DNA of 64,000 nt from DATFQE01 sp963733845 (GCA_963733845.1 CAVTEM010000005.1:186001-250000); one strand, 5' to 3'. Positions 1 through 8,400 are shown, counted from the first letter of the stretch. Numbers and translations: made by a program. Notes: generated by a model from the sequence alone, not told the origin.

Positions 1-61
1 AGCTGCTGAGGCTCGGTCGCCGGCTCTATCCGCCCGCGCACCTCGGGCAAGAAAAGGACGA

Positions 62-80
62 GGGAGGGACGTGCCCTCCC
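62..80 (+). terminator. Perfect 7-bp hairpin, possible end of an upstream unit
   Basis: GGGAGGG is followed by a 5-nt loop and CCCTCCC, a perfect inverted repeat. No T-run follows, so it is at best a weak intrinsic terminator for a gene left of the window. Nothing else is recognised in bases 1-213. Confidence 0.35.
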
Positions 81-213
81 CCGGCCGCGCCTGGTGGCCC
101 CCCCTGCGCGGCATAGAAGAAGACCCGGTCGGAGCGCAAAACGTGCGCGGCTCGCTCGTAAAGTTTCGGTAAGCGACAGGTGCAACACCCGGCGGTTTGG
201 GGATGATTGGACC

Positions 214-1563
214 GTGTCGGCGCTCTTCCGATCGGCGAGCACGTCCTCCTTCGACAAGCTCTACAGGCAGCACGCGGCCTCCGTCTACCGCTACCTGCGG
301 GCGGTCCTCGGCAACCACGCAGACGCCGAGGACGTCACGCAGCAGGTTTTCCTCAACGCCTACCGCGCCCTCGAGAACGGCACCAGGCCCCGTCGCGCCG
401 AGAACTGGCTCTTCACGATCGCCCACAACGAAGCGCGCAGGCACTTTCGGGACACGCGCGGCCGGAAGCTCGAGGTGGAACTCGAGGAGGACGACCTTGC
501 GTCCGACGTCTCGGAGCGCAGCGGGCCGAGCGCCGCCGACATCCTCCGAGCGCTCCAGCAGTTGACGCCCAACCAGCGCTCCGCGCTCGTGATGCGTGAG
601 TTCGAGGGGCGCTCGTATGCCGAGATCTCCCGGATCATGGGCATGTCGCAGGCCGCGCTCGAGACGCTGGTGTTCCGCGCACGCAGGGCACTCGCCGAGG
701 CTCTCGAGGACGGCCTCACCTGCGAGGAGGCCGAGCTCGCGCTGTCCCGCCGCCTCGACCGCCGCCTCTCGCGCCGCGAGGCGAGACGCCTCAAGGCCCA
801 CATGCGCGAGTGCAGGGTCTGCGTCGGCTTCGAGGTCCGGCAGAAGCGGCAGCGCTCGCTCCTCAGAGGCCTGGGATCGGTGATTCCGGTCCCTGTCTCG
901 CTCTTCGCCTTCCGCGGCGAGCAGGCCGCTGCCGCTGCGGGCGGGCTGACGGCGGGCGCCGCGGTCACGGGCGGCTCGGCGGGCGTCGCGGCCAAGGCTG
1001 CGGCTGTCGTCGCGGCCGTCACCGTCGCCGGCGGAGTGGGGGCCACCACGGTCCGTTCCGACTCGTCGGCGTCGCCGCAGCAGACTCCGGTCGCCGAAGC
1101 CGTGTCTGCCGCGCCGGCTTCGACAAGAACGGCCTCCGTCACGAGCGCACGCGTCGACGCTCCCGCGCGTCGGGCCGGGGCGCGGGCAACGCTGGTTGCG
1201 AAGCCCCGTCTCGCGCTCCGGAGAAAGAAGCCGAAGCGAATCAAGCCGCTCGTCCCGGCGCGGCTCGAGACCCCGGCGAGCGAGGTTCGGGACGGCGCAC
1301 CGGCATCGAAGGCCAAGGCGCAGCACGCTTCGCCCAAGCTGAAGCCGCAGCAGGCGGCCAACCCGAGCAAGCCCGCTCGGCCGGCGACGGCGAAGGCCGG
1401 GGCGTACGGCAAGCAGGCTCGTCCTCCACGACCCGACAACGCGGCGCGCGGCAAGCGGACGACACCCGCTTCGACGCTGGCGCCGGGTCAGGAGAAGAAG
1501 CTGCTCGAGACCAAGCCGGAGCCCGACCCCAAGCCCGCCAAGCCCGAGCAAGCGAAGTCCTAG
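214..1563 (+). CDS. ECF-type RNA polymerase sigma factor with fused zinc-finger and membrane/tail domains
   Basis: A sigma-70 family factor of the extracytoplasmic-function type, predicted to redirect RNA polymerase in response to an envelope or stress cue. From the GTG at 214, residues about 12-75 are region 2 (YRYLRAVLGNHADAEDVTQQ) and about 100-165 are region 4 (LTPNQRSALVMREFEGRSYAE). A ZAS-like motif follows, H196-x3-C200-x2-C203, as found in zinc-binding anti-sigma factors. An Ala/Gly/Val-rich hydrophobic stretch (about 235-275) and a long Ala/Pro/Lys-rich tail complete the protein. The anti-sigma-like module and a probable membrane segment are therefore fused to the sigma factor. An upstream in-frame GTG at 94 would add 40 basic residues unlike any sigma N-terminus, so 214 is preferred, although its ribosome site is weak. 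Confidence 0.85.
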   Translation: MSALFRSASTSSFDKLYRQHAASVYRYLRAVLGNHADAEDVTQQVFLNAYRALENGTRPRRAENWLFTIAHNEARRHFRDTRGRKLEVELEEDDLASDVSERSGPSAADILRALQQLTPNQRSALVMREFEGRSYAEISRIMGMSQAALETLVFRARRALAEALEDGLTCEEAELALSRRLDRRLSRREARRLKAHMRECRVCVGFEVRQKRQRSLLRGLGSVIPVPVSLFAFRGEQAAAAAGGLTAGAAVTGGSAGVAAKAAAVVAAVTVAGGVGATTVRSDSSASPQQTPVAEAVSAAPASTRTASVTSARVDAPARRAGARATLVAKPRLALRRKKPKRIKPLVPARLETPASEVRDGAPASKAKAQHASPKLKPQQAANPSKPARPATAKAGAYGKQARPPRPDNAARGKRTTPASTLAPGQEKKLLETKPEPDPKPAKPEQAKS

Positions 1564-1669
1564 CAGGCGGGCGGTCCCGCGGCGCTCGGCGCCTTCGCCC
1601 GCACCCTCGGGCGTGACGTCCGTCCGCGCAATCGCAGATGATCGGCGCGGAAACGACGGAAGGATCGGC

Positions 1670-1729
1670 ATGACGTTCGGGCGGCTCAGCGGGGAGCCGG
1701 GGGACTTTGTCCACTGGGACGCGGCGTGA
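1670..1729 (+). CDS. Possible 19-residue leader ORF coupled to the next gene
   Basis: ATG at 1670 is preceded by a good ribosome-binding site (GGAAGGA, 1658-1664) and opens a 19-codon frame. Its TGA overlaps the GTG start of the next gene (GTGA at 1726-1729). The downstream GTG has no convincing ribosome site of its own, so translational coupling is plausible. It could also be the true N-terminus of the next gene if a base is miscalled. No homology is recognised. Confidence 0.3.
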   Translation: MTFGRLSGEPGDFVHWDAA

Positions 1730-2013
1730 TCCACCTGCTGGTCGAGGCCGAGATCGAGGACTTCGGCCGCTTTCTCGAGAACTTCAACACGCGTGGACTG
1801 CGGCTCCGCCGCCAGCACGGGTCCCGCAGCGTCCGTGTCCTCCACCATCGCGACGAACCGGAGCGCGTATCGCTCCTGTTCGAGTGGGAGAGCGAGGAAG
1901 CGTTCCGCGGCTTCCTCGATGACCCGGACGTGCGCGAGTCGATGCGCCTCGGCGGCGCGAAGGGCTCGCCACGGATCACGTTCGTCGACGCGGTCGAGGA
2001 CCTGCCGCACTAG
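1726..2013 (+). CDS. Small conserved hypothetical protein, ferredoxin-like (ABM-type) fold
   Basis: A 95-residue cytosolic protein starting with a beta-strand (IHLLVEAEIEDFGRFLENF) and ending with a strand (RITFVDAVEDLP). The spacing of helices and strands, and the phrase 'FEWESEEAFRGFLDDPDVRESM', resemble small dimeric alpha/beta-barrel proteins of the antibiotic-biosynthesis-monooxygenase-like superfamily. No catalytic residue can be assigned. The GTG start overlaps the stop of the possible leader ORF at 1670. Its stop overlaps the stop of the convergent membrane-protein gene by 4 bp. The fold call is inference from pattern only. Confidence 0.65.
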   Translation: MIHLLVEAEIEDFGRFLENFNTRGLRLRRQHGSRSVRVLHHRDEPERVSLLFEWESEEAFRGFLDDPDVRESMRLGGAKGSPRITFVDAVEDLPH

Positions 2014-2954
2014 GACGTCTGGCGCCTCGCCTCGGCATCGCGGTCGACGTGCCCGCGCCAGTCGAAGGTCCTGAGCATCAGCGCGATCGCGAGGAACCCA
2101 ACCGCGACGTTTACGACCGTGAGCACGATCTTCACGCCGATGCTGAAGCTGAGCAGGTCGGACGAGGGCGCTTCGCCCCGGAAGACGTAGACCAGCAGGG
2201 CCTGCTCGGTGCCCACGCCTCCCGGCGTGAACGGCAGGGCGGTGGCCAGGCTCATCGTGGTCTGCACCAGCGCGACGTTCTCAGCGCCCGTCGGCAGCCC
2301 GAAGGCACGCAGGAAGAAGAAGATCGACGCGAGCCGCAGCGACCAATCCACGACGTCCCAGAGCACGACGTAGCGCAGGTAGTCGCGCGGCTCCCTGAGG
2401 ATCGCGAAGCCCTGGCTGACGCGGCGCCAGAAGTCGGCGACCTTGCGCGAGCCCCACGTCAGCCCAACCACGGCGAGAAGGACCAGTGCAGCCCCGACGA
2501 ACAGGCCGAGCCGTGGATGTTGGAAGAAGTAGAGCCAGTCGATCGGCGGCAGCCGCGGGATGACGTTCAGGCCGGGAAGGAAGCCGAATGCGAGCGCCCA
2601 GGCGACGAGCGCCGAGGCCAGCACGGTGTCGACGAGCGTGTCGGCCAACAGGGTCGCGCCGAGCGTGGGATAGGTGGCGCCCTGGACGCGGTGCTTGAGC
2701 AGGTAGAGCTTGAGCACGTCGCCGCCTCGGGCCGGGACGATCGCGTTCACGCCCACGCCTGCCACGTAGGCGCCGTAGACGTCGCGCCAGCGCACGTTCG
2801 TCTGCGGGTACGCGGCCTGGACGATGTTGCGCCAGGCGCGTGTGCGTGCAGCGGTCTTCAGCAGGTGACAGAGGACGCCGAGCGCGAGCGGGCCCCAGCG
2901 GACCGAGGCGAGGCCGTCGAGGAACGCCCTCGTCGCGTCGACGATCCCTTCCAC
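2010..2954 (-). CDS. Lysylphosphatidylglycerol synthase TM-region / flippase-like (UPF0104) membrane protein
   Basis: An integral membrane protein of about 314 residues with seven or eight hydrophobic segments. The family pattern is visible: an N-terminal segment and 'ARTRAWRNIVQAAYP', then 'VGVNAIVPARGGDVLKLYL', several membrane helices, and late 'ALPFTPGGVGTEQALLVYVF'. The PARGGD and TPGGxGxxE motifs are typical of the UPF0104/YbhN and MprF-like flippase family, thought to move lipids or lipid-linked molecules. The GTG at 2954 is preferred because the upstream extension to 3065 is arginine-rich and unlike the family. The substrate cannot be deduced. Confidence 0.8.
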   Translation of the reverse strand: MEGIVDATRAFLDGLASVRWGPLALGVLCHLLKTAARTRAWRNIVQAAYPQTNVRWRDVYGAYVAGVGVNAIVPARGGDVLKLYLLKHRVQGATYPTLGATLLADTLVDTVLASALVAWALAFGFLPGLNVIPRLPPIDWLYFFQHPRLGLFVGAALVLLAVVGLTWGSRKVADFWRRVSQGFAILREPRDYLRYVVLWDVVDWSLRLASIFFFLRAFGLPTGAENVALVQTTMSLATALPFTPGGVGTEQALLVYVFRGEAPSSDLLSFSIGVKIVLTVVNVAVGFLAIALMLRTFDWRGHVDRDAEARRQTS

Positions 2955-3201
2955 GACCGGAGTTTCCCGCACGCGTGCGCGAGGCTCACTGGGAAGGTTC
3001 CGACGTTTGGAACCGCGTTCGTGCCGAAATACACGAGGTATGCAGCAGCCATTCCAGGGATTCACCGCCGTTTGGCAGAGCCCGGTGGGCGACTGGCCGG
3101 TCTGGATCGCCGCGCGCTCCCGGACCCAGGCAGGGATCTGCGCGCAGGTGGTCTTCGCGGTCCTCGAGAGCCGGGCCGTCCGCCAGGGCCAGGCCGACTG
3201 A

Positions 3202-3684
3202 TCAGGCCGGCCAGGCCGCGGCGAGCTTGCGGCGGGTCTCCTCGAGATGCTCGGGGAGCACCTTCACGTCCGCGAGCACGGGCATGAAGTTCGTGTCTCC
3301 CGACCAGCGCGGGACGACGTGCTGGTGCACGTGGTCGAGGACCCCGGCGCCCGCGACGCGACCCAGGTTCCAGCCGACGTTGTAGCCCTCCGGCCGGTAG
3401 GTCTCGGCGAGCGCCGCCAGGCCGGCGGCGGCGAGCCGGTGGACTTCCAGGGCCTCCCCGTCGTCCAGCCCGCCGAACTCGCCGGTGTGCCGATTCGGCG
3501 CGACCAGCAGGTGGCCCGACGAGTAGGGGAACCTGTTCAGCAGGACGAGGGCACGAGCCCCGCGGTGGACCACAAGGCCCGGCTCGTCGTCGCCCTCGAG
3601 CGCCGCGCAGAAGAAGCATCCTTCGCGCTCGTCCGCGCTGCCCACGTATTCGAGGCGCCAGGGCGCCCAGAGCGGCCTGGTCAC
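3202..3684 (-). CDS. HIT family nucleotide hydrolase/transferase
   Basis: A histidine-triad protein of about 160 residues. The N-terminus has the family start (RPLWAPWRLEYVG) and a Cys pair (CFFC) often present in actinobacterial members. The core has 'NRFPYSSGHLLVAPNRH', and the catalytic triad lies in 'DHVHQHVVPRW' (H-x-H-x-H) near residue 125. Such proteins act on adenylylated or phosphorylated nucleotides; actinobacterial members of this subgroup include diadenosine tetraphosphate phosphorylases. The GTG at 3684 lies 7 nt after the stop of khtT, so it probably belongs to the same minus-strand unit. Confidence 0.85.
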   Translation of the reverse strand: MTRPLWAPWRLEYVGSADEREGCFFCAALEGDDEPGLVVHRGARALVLLNRFPYSSGHLLVAPNRHTGEFGGLDDGEALEVHRLAAAGLAALAETYRPEGYNVGWNLGRVAGAGVLDHVHQHVVPRWSGDTNFMPVLADVKVLPEHLEETRRKLAAAWPA

Positions 3685-3691
3685 CGTGCGG

Positions 3692-4186
3692 CTAGTCCTG
3701 GCCGGCGAGCGAGCGGCGGAACGCGGGGTACTGCCCACCCTTGGCGACGGTCACGAGCGTGTCACCGCGCTGCACGACGTCCTGCGGTTGCGCGCCGGAG
3801 ATCGGCTCGGGCTCGCGGAGGATCGCAATCACGGTCACGCCGGTGCGTGCCCTGAACGCCGCCTCGGCCAGGGTCTTGCCGATCCACGGGCTCGTTTCGG
3901 GCACCGGCACCCACTCGATCTGGAGCTCGCCCAGGGCCATCTCGAGCTCCTCGACGATCTTGGGCCGCTCGTAGGCTCCGCCGATCACCGCGCCGAGCTG
4001 GCGGGCCTCGTCGTCGTCCAGCGTGATCACTGCCCGCGGCTCGTCGTCGTGGGCGTGGCGGAACCAGTACACCTCGCGCGTGCCGTCGTTGTGGAGGATG
4101 ACCGCGAGGCGGCCGCCGCCGTGCAGGCGAAGCGTGAACTTCACGCCGACTCCGGGCAGACGGGTCTCTTGCAGATCTATGGGCAT
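3692..4186 (-). CDS. khtT: K+/H+ antiporter regulatory subunit KhtT-like (TrkA-C domain)
   Basis: A cytoplasmic protein of 164 residues that gates the neighbouring CPA2 antiporter. The N-terminus (MPIDLQETRLPGVGVKF) is the KhtT signature. The second half (about 85-160) is a TrkA-C/RCK-C domain: 'WIGKTLAEAAFRARTGVTVI', 'REPEPISGAQPQDVVQRGDTL'. In Bacillus, KhtT responds to pH and binds cyclic di-AMP; whether this one does is not visible. It lies directly upstream of the HIT gene and 2 nt downstream of khtU. The order khtU-khtT is reversed from the Bacillus khtTU order but the pairing is diagnostic. Confidence 0.88.
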   Translation of the reverse strand: MPIDLQETRLPGVGVKFTLRLHGGGRLAVILHNDGTREVYWFRHAHDDEPRAVITLDDDEARQLGAVIGGAYERPKIVEELEMALGELQIEWVPVPETSPWIGKTLAEAAFRARTGVTVIAILREPEPISGAQPQDVVQRGDTLVTVAKGGQYPAFRRSLAGQD

Positions 4187-4188
4187 CG

Positions 4189-5370
4189 CTACGCCTCCTC
4201 CAGCAGTCTAGGTGGGGGGAACAACCGTCGGCCGAGCACCTTCGACTCCTTCATCAGCACGACACCGAGCGTGGCGGTGATCAGGACGTACAGGCCGGCG
4301 AAAGCCACGAGCTCTGCCTGCTCGACGCCGGGAATCGCATCGTTCTCGGCCGCCAGCTGGGCGAGGATGACCGTGAACTCGCCGTGCGCGACCAGGGCGA
4401 CGCCGGCGTTGAACCCCTGGCGCGAACTCAGGCCGCCTGCGACTCCGGCGACCGTGCCCGCGACCACCTTGCCCACGACCGTCACCGCCACGGCTCCGGC
4501 CAGGATCCAGCCGACCTGGTCGATCGCGCCGACGTCGATCGAAAGGCCGAAGACGAAGAAGAACAACGCGGCGAAGACGTCGCGGAAGCTGAAGAAGCGC
4601 TCCTCGATCTCCGCGCGCACCGAGGTCTCCGAGAGCACGATGCCGGCCATCAGCGCGCCGATCGCCTCGGACAGGCCCAGCTCGTGCGCTATGGCGGCCA
4701 TCCCGGTCAGGAAGCCGAAGACGGTGAGCAGGAAGAACTCACGCGGCAGCCAGTCCAGGACGCGGTCGATCGCGCCGCTCAGCCAGTTGGAGACGGCGAG
4801 CGAGACGGCGATGAAGCCGACGGCCTTGGCGACGATCGCGAGCGTGTCGGCAACCTCGCCGCCGCCCCCGGCCGCGAAGCCGAGCACAAGGGCGATCACG
4901 ATGTCCTCCGCGACGAGCACCGCCAGCACCAGATCGGTCTCGTCGTCGGCGAGCCGGCGGAAGTCGATCAGGCCCTTGACCGTGATCGCGCTCGACGAGA
5001 CGTAGATCGCCGCGGCCAGGATCAGCGCGGCGAAGCTGAAGCCGAAGGCGACCACGCCGACGAGCAGGCCGAGCCCCGCGTTGAGGGCGAAGTCGATAGC
5101 GCCGCCGACTACCGCATGCCGGCGGCTGCGCGCGAGGCGTCCGAGCGTGAACTCGAGCCCGAGGAAGAAGAGCAGGAAGACGATCCCGAGCTGGGCGACG
5201 AAGTCCGTCACCTCGGACGGCTCGATCAGGGAGAGGACCTTGGGCTCGTTCGGCCCGAGGAGCAGCCCGGCCAACAGGTAAGCCGGGATCGCCGAGAGGC
5301 CGAAGCGGCTGGCCGCCAGGCCGAGCAACGCCAGCAGGCCGATCGTGACGGCGAGCTCGGCGAGCGTCAT
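4189..5370 (-). CDS. khtU: Cation:proton antiporter, CPA2 family (KhtU-like)
   Basis: A 393-residue membrane antiporter with about 12 hydrophobic segments, expected to exchange K+ (or Na+) for H+ at the cell membrane. Family features include 'GLSAIPAYLLAGLLLGP' near the N-terminus, 'QLGIVFLLFFLGLEF' (residues about 60-77), 'VLAVLVAEDIVIALVL' with the conserved Glu-Asp pair, and 'SEAIGALMAGIVLSET'. It lacks the long cytosolic RCK region of KefB/C, which explains the separate KhtT partner next door. The ATG at 5370 has the conserved N-terminus immediately after it. Confidence 0.9.
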   Translation of the reverse strand: MTLAELAVTIGLLALLGLAASRFGLSAIPAYLLAGLLLGPNEPKVLSLIEPSEVTDFVAQLGIVFLLFFLGLEFTLGRLARSRRHAVVGGAIDFALNAGLGLLVGVVAFGFSFAALILAAAIYVSSSAITVKGLIDFRRLADDETDLVLAVLVAEDIVIALVLGFAAGGGGEVADTLAIVAKAVGFIAVSLAVSNWLSGAIDRVLDWLPREFFLLTVFGFLTGMAAIAHELGLSEAIGALMAGIVLSETSVRAEIEERFFSFRDVFAALFFFVFGLSIDVGAIDQVGWILAGAVAVTVVGKVVAGTVAGVAGGLSSRQGFNAGVALVAHGEFTVILAQLAAENDAIPGVEQAELVAFAGLYVLITATLGVVLMKESKVLGRRLFPPPRLLEEA

Positions 5371-5409
5371 CGCCGCGAGGCTACAGCGGCCGGCGCCAAA
5401 GCCGGTGCG

Positions 5410-5754
5410 CTACTCGTCCGGGTCGCGGGGATCCAGCTCGGCGGCGCGCTCGCCTGCGCGGCCGATCTTCTCGACCACGAGGTAGTCGGGTCGCTCCTCG
5501 ACGATCAGCTCCTCGGCCGGGAGCACGTGCCCCGGCTTGACGGCAAAGCGGGTGGAGACCGAGCGGAGCTCCTCGTAGTCCGCCAGGGTCATCCGGATCT
5601 TCTCCATGCACTCGACGTCGGCGCACTCGCAGATGAAGTCGGTGTCGTCGAGGATCGGCTCGAACGCTCTGTTGACCTCCTCGACGCGCTCGTTCACCCG
5701 GCGGAAGAGCGCCTCGTTGCGTGCAGCCCGGTCACTGCGCACATCGGAATCCAC
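5410..5754 (-). CDS. Small conserved hypothetical with CECAD-x2-C motif, copy 2 of a tandem pair
   Basis: A 114-residue soluble acidic protein of unknown function. An N-terminal helix (ARNEALFRRVNERVEEVNRAF) leads to 'FICECADVECMEKIRMTLADY'. The Cys-x-Cys-x4-Cys cluster could bind a metal. The end is 'HVLPAEELIVEERPDYLVVEKIG'. The GTG at 5754 follows a good Shine-Dalgarno (AGGGGGA). It lies 10 nt downstream of the paralogue at 5765-6058, so the two form one unit. Similar sequences are familiar to me from Thermoleophilia-like genomes, without an assigned role. Confidence 0.72.
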   Translation of the reverse strand: MDSDVRSDRAARNEALFRRVNERVEEVNRAFEPILDDTDFICECADVECMEKIRMTLADYEELRSVSTRFAVKPGHVLPAEELIVEERPDYLVVEKIGRAGERAAELDPRDPDE

Positions 5755-5764
5755 CTAGGTCCCC

Positions 5765-6058
5765 CTACCTGGGCTTGCGGACGACGTCGTAGCCGTCCAT
5801 CGACCCGACCACCTTCTCACCCTCGCTCCGTGGGTGTCCAGCCAGCATCACGTAGTGGCGTGGTCTGCCCGCGATCGCCTCCCACTCGTCGGGGCGGAGC
5901 TCCACCCGGCCGTTGCAGCCCTCGTCCGCGCACTCGCAGAGAAACGGGATGCGCTCGGAGTCGTCCACCTGCGTGTCGTCGAGGGCCGTGCGCAGACGCT
6001 CGTTGCCCATGCGGAACAGCTTCTGGTTCTCTTCCCGCCGTGTGCTGCGTGCTGCCAT
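5765..6058 (-). CDS. Small conserved hypothetical with CECAD-x2-C motif, copy 1 of a tandem pair
   Basis: A 97-residue protein with the same plan as its downstream neighbour: 'RREENQKLFRMGNERLRTAL' (helix with N-x3-F/L-R), then 'FLCECADEGCNGRVEL', then 'YVMLAGHPRSEGEKVVGSMDGYDVVRK'. Identity between the two is concentrated in the CECAD-x2-C region and the residue pattern around the following Gly-His. That suggests an old tandem duplication of a possible metal-binding domain. No membrane segment or signal peptide is seen. Function is unknown. Confidence 0.7.
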   Translation of the reverse strand: MAARSTRREENQKLFRMGNERLRTALDDTQVDDSERIPFLCECADEGCNGRVELRPDEWEAIAGRPRHYVMLAGHPRSEGEKVVGSMDGYDVVRKPR

Positions 6059-6365
6059 CAGCTACGCGATTCCCCTCAACGGCCACGAGTCAAACGGGGT
6101 CTTTCAGAGCACCGCGGCGTCGGCAGCCTTGAAGACGCGACGCCCGAGCCGGATCCGTTTGCAAAACCACACGCGGTGACCATGGATCGCTCGCGGTTCC
6201 ACAGGTACGAATTCCGAAGCGGCACCATGCGGCCGGGGAGACATGCGGCGGGCAGCTGGTCGAGGGGGACCGACTGCCCGCGCACCCCCGTCGGTGGCCC
6301 TCGTCGGGCCTGGCCGGGGCCAGGCCCAACGAGCGCAGGTCTCGGTGAGGGTCAGCCTGGTGCGG
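6059..6365. other. Gene-free stretch of about 300 bp
   Basis: No frame with credible coding character was found on either strand. The only structure is the strong hairpin at 6300-6333. Promoter elements for the paralogue pair at 5410-6058 should lie in its left part, but no consensus was recognised. Confidence 0.5.
6300..6333 (-). terminator. Long hairpin downstream of the secreted-protein gene
   Basis: Arms 6300-6313 and 6320-6333 form a 14-nt inverted repeat with one mismatch around a 6-nt loop. It starts 33 nt past the stop of the minus-strand gene at 6366, as expected for a terminator. There is no clear T-run. Confidence 0.5.
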
Positions 6366-6917
6366 CTAACCCTGTCCCCGATGGAAGGTCAGGTTGTCGA
6401 GAGCGAAACGGAGAGCGAGGCCGGCTGACGGGAAGTTGATGACCGCCGTCTGGATTGCCGGTCCGGAGTAGCTGAACAGGGCTTCTGAGAACGAGACGAT
6501 CGGGCTCGTCGTCAGGTTGATGACCCCTCGCGAGCGGCCCGCAGCCCCGGGTTTGAACAACTCGACCGAGACGCCTGGGGTCAAGGTGCAGATGCAGCTC
6601 CGCGCGAGACCGAACTCGAGCACCGTTGTCGGCTGGTCGAATGTCAGCGTCAGGACACCGGCCGCATTGCCCTCGAGCGACGGATCCTGAACGAAGGTCG
6701 TGGTCCCCGGGCCAAACGCGTTGTAGTGGGCGTCGGTCGAAGGGACACCGCCGATCTGGAAGCCGAATGTGACACCGCTGACATCGAGCCCGTCGACGGG
6801 CTGGAAGGGCACCTCGTCGAAGCTCAGCGTCGTAACCGGCTTTGCCGCCAGGGCGGGAGCTGAGAACGCGAACGGCAGGAAAAACAGGAGGCTCAGTAAG
6901 AAGACGAACCGCCTCAT
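6366..6917 (-). CDS. Secreted protein of unknown function with signal peptide
   Basis: A 183-residue exported protein. The ATG at 6917 has a strong ribosome site (GGAGGA, 7 nt upstream) and opens directly into a signal peptide: MRRF, a hydrophobic core of about 14 residues, then A-P-A-L-A before a likely cleavage near residue 24. The mature part is beta-rich: 'TLSFDEVPFQPVDGLDVSG', 'GFQIGG', 'AGVLTLTFDQPTTVLEFGLA', 'INLTTSPIVSFSEALFSY', 'LALRFALDNLTF'. This recalls extracellular jelly-roll domains of the PEP-CTERM/choice-of-anchor type, but there is no anchor tail. No catalytic residues are recognisable. Confidence 0.7.
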   Translation of the reverse strand: MRRFVFLLSLLFFLPFAFSAPALAAKPVTTLSFDEVPFQPVDGLDVSGVTFGFQIGGVPSTDAHYNAFGPGTTTFVQDPSLEGNAAGVLTLTFDQPTTVLEFGLARSCICTLTPGVSVELFKPGAAGRSRGVINLTTSPIVSFSEALFSYSGPAIQTAVINFPSAGLALRFALDNLTFHRGQG

Positions 6918-7205
6918 TGATGCATCCTCCTTGCCGCAGTCCGTGAGACAAGGGTCTTCTGAGTCGGGCGGCGGTCCGCGCGGGGGCCGACCAAGCAGGA
7001 GACGCGACGCGGCAGACGTGAGAAAGGAGGTCACCCGATTCCTCGGGAGGCACCGCGCCGCAGGTCGAATCACCACACATGCGGGCATCCTCGACCTCTC
7101 GTCGTTCATCCATTGTCCTCCTCAGCCCGGTGGGTGTCAACGAGTCGCGTAGGTGCGAGCAACGAGGCCGGCCGCGGCGCAAACCCGCTCGCTGATTGAA
7201 GTCCG

Positions 7206-8190
7206 CTACAGCCAGCGCTTGTAGCGGAAGAACGCGACCATCGAGACCAGCGTCGTCACCAGGAGCCCGAGGAAGATCCAGAAGGCCTCGTCGCGTGCCC
7301 TCGCCCGGGAACGCCACGTTCATCCCGAACAGCCCGGTCAGGACGGTGAGCGGCAGCATCGTGACGCTGAAGATCGTCAGCAGGCGCAGGACGTCGTTCT
7401 GGCGGTGGGAGAGCACGGACTCGTTCGTGTCCTCGAGCGCCTCGACCACCTCCTTGAAGTTGTCGAGCAGGTCCCAGATCCGCTCGGCCGCGTCCACGAT
7501 GTCGTCGAAGTAGAGCTCGAGCTCCTCGGGCAGGAACCGCTCGACGTGGCGCTCGAGCAGCCGCAGGGTGGAGCGCTCGGGCTTGATGATCTTGCGGTAG
7601 GAGATGATCTCCTGCTTGACGTTCGAGATGTCGCGGACGACCTCCGCGGCGGCTCCCTCGAACATCTCGTCCTCGATCCGGTCGAGCTTGTAGCCGATCT
7701 TGTCGAGGATCGGGAAGCAGTAGTCGAACAGGTCGTCGAGCACGTGGTAGAGCAGGTAGCCCGACCCCTTCGAGAACAGCTGCTCGCGCAGCTCCTCGTC
7801 GTCCGAGCAGCGGGCGAACAGCCGCGTGACGGGGAGCAGCTCGACGTTCGGCAGCGTGACCAGGTAGTCGGGGCCGATGAAGACGTCGAGCTCGGCCGCG
7901 TTCAGCCGCCCGATCGTCTTGTCGTAGACCGGGAAGTGCAGGACGACGAAGCGGTAGTCGGCGTACTCGTCGATCTTCGGCCGCTGGCGGCGCGAGAGCA
8001 CGTCCTCGACGTCGAGGGGGTGCCAGCCGAAGCGCTCGGCCAGCGCGGACATCTCGTCCTGGGTCGGACGGTCGAGGACGATCCAGGTGAGGCCGTGGGC
8101 GCTGAGCTCAGGAAGCGCGCGCGGCGCAGGGGCGACCCCGGCCGCGTCCGCGGCCGTCCGAGTCCGCTTGATGCGCGGCAGGCTCGGCAT
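7206..8190 (-). CDS. corA: CorA-type magnesium/cobalt channel, frame broken near the C-terminus
   Basis: A CorA-family divalent-cation channel of about 327 residues. The N-terminal cytosolic domain ('WHPLDVEDVLSRRQRPKIDE', 'YRFVVLHFPVYD', 'DELREQL'-like helix) is followed by the long stalk helix. Membrane segment 1 carries the signature GMN ('LTGLFGMNVAFPG'). Just after this the frame breaks. One extra base around 7289-7297 must be skipped to read 'DEAFWIFLGLLVTTLVSMV' (membrane segment 2) and the basic C-terminus 'FFRYKRWL', with its stop at 7206-7208. The continuing original frame into 6352 is spurious. This is likely an assembly indel rather than true loss. Confidence 0.85.
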
Positions 8191-8400
8191 GGGTACTGAG
8201 TGGGTCGTCCATCGCCGTCATGACGCGCGGAATCGTACCCTCAACGACGGCCGGTTCGCCTCCCGATCACCCGGCAGTTCTTCGGCCTCTCGACTCCCCG
8301 GCAGCTGTCGTGGTCGGTGATGTAGCGCTTCGGACTCGCCCGCGGAAGGCCGCCGTCGCAGCTGTCGCGACCCGGGCCGCCGATGCAGTCGATCCACCCG

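Noticed and set aside
360..1454. Long open frames antisense to the sigma factor and many other genes
   Set aside because: In DNA this GC-rich, non-coding frames stay open. These lack family motifs and run opposite to well-supported genes.
3040..3201. A 53-codon plus-strand frame between two minus-strand genes
   Set aside because: No ribosome site, no recognisable homology, and it reaches exactly to the stop of the convergent HIT gene. Kept as unproven.
2049..3287. 412-codon plus-strand frame across the flippase gene
   Set aside because: Composition is Arg/Glu/Asp/Gly-rich noise typical of antisense frames. The minus-strand gene has membrane helices and family motifs.
6352..7205. C-terminal half of the long minus-strand frame that begins with CorA
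   Set aside because: After the GMN motif it becomes Arg/Pro-rich and overlaps a real secreted-protein gene in another frame. The true CorA end lies at 7206 in the neighbouring frame.
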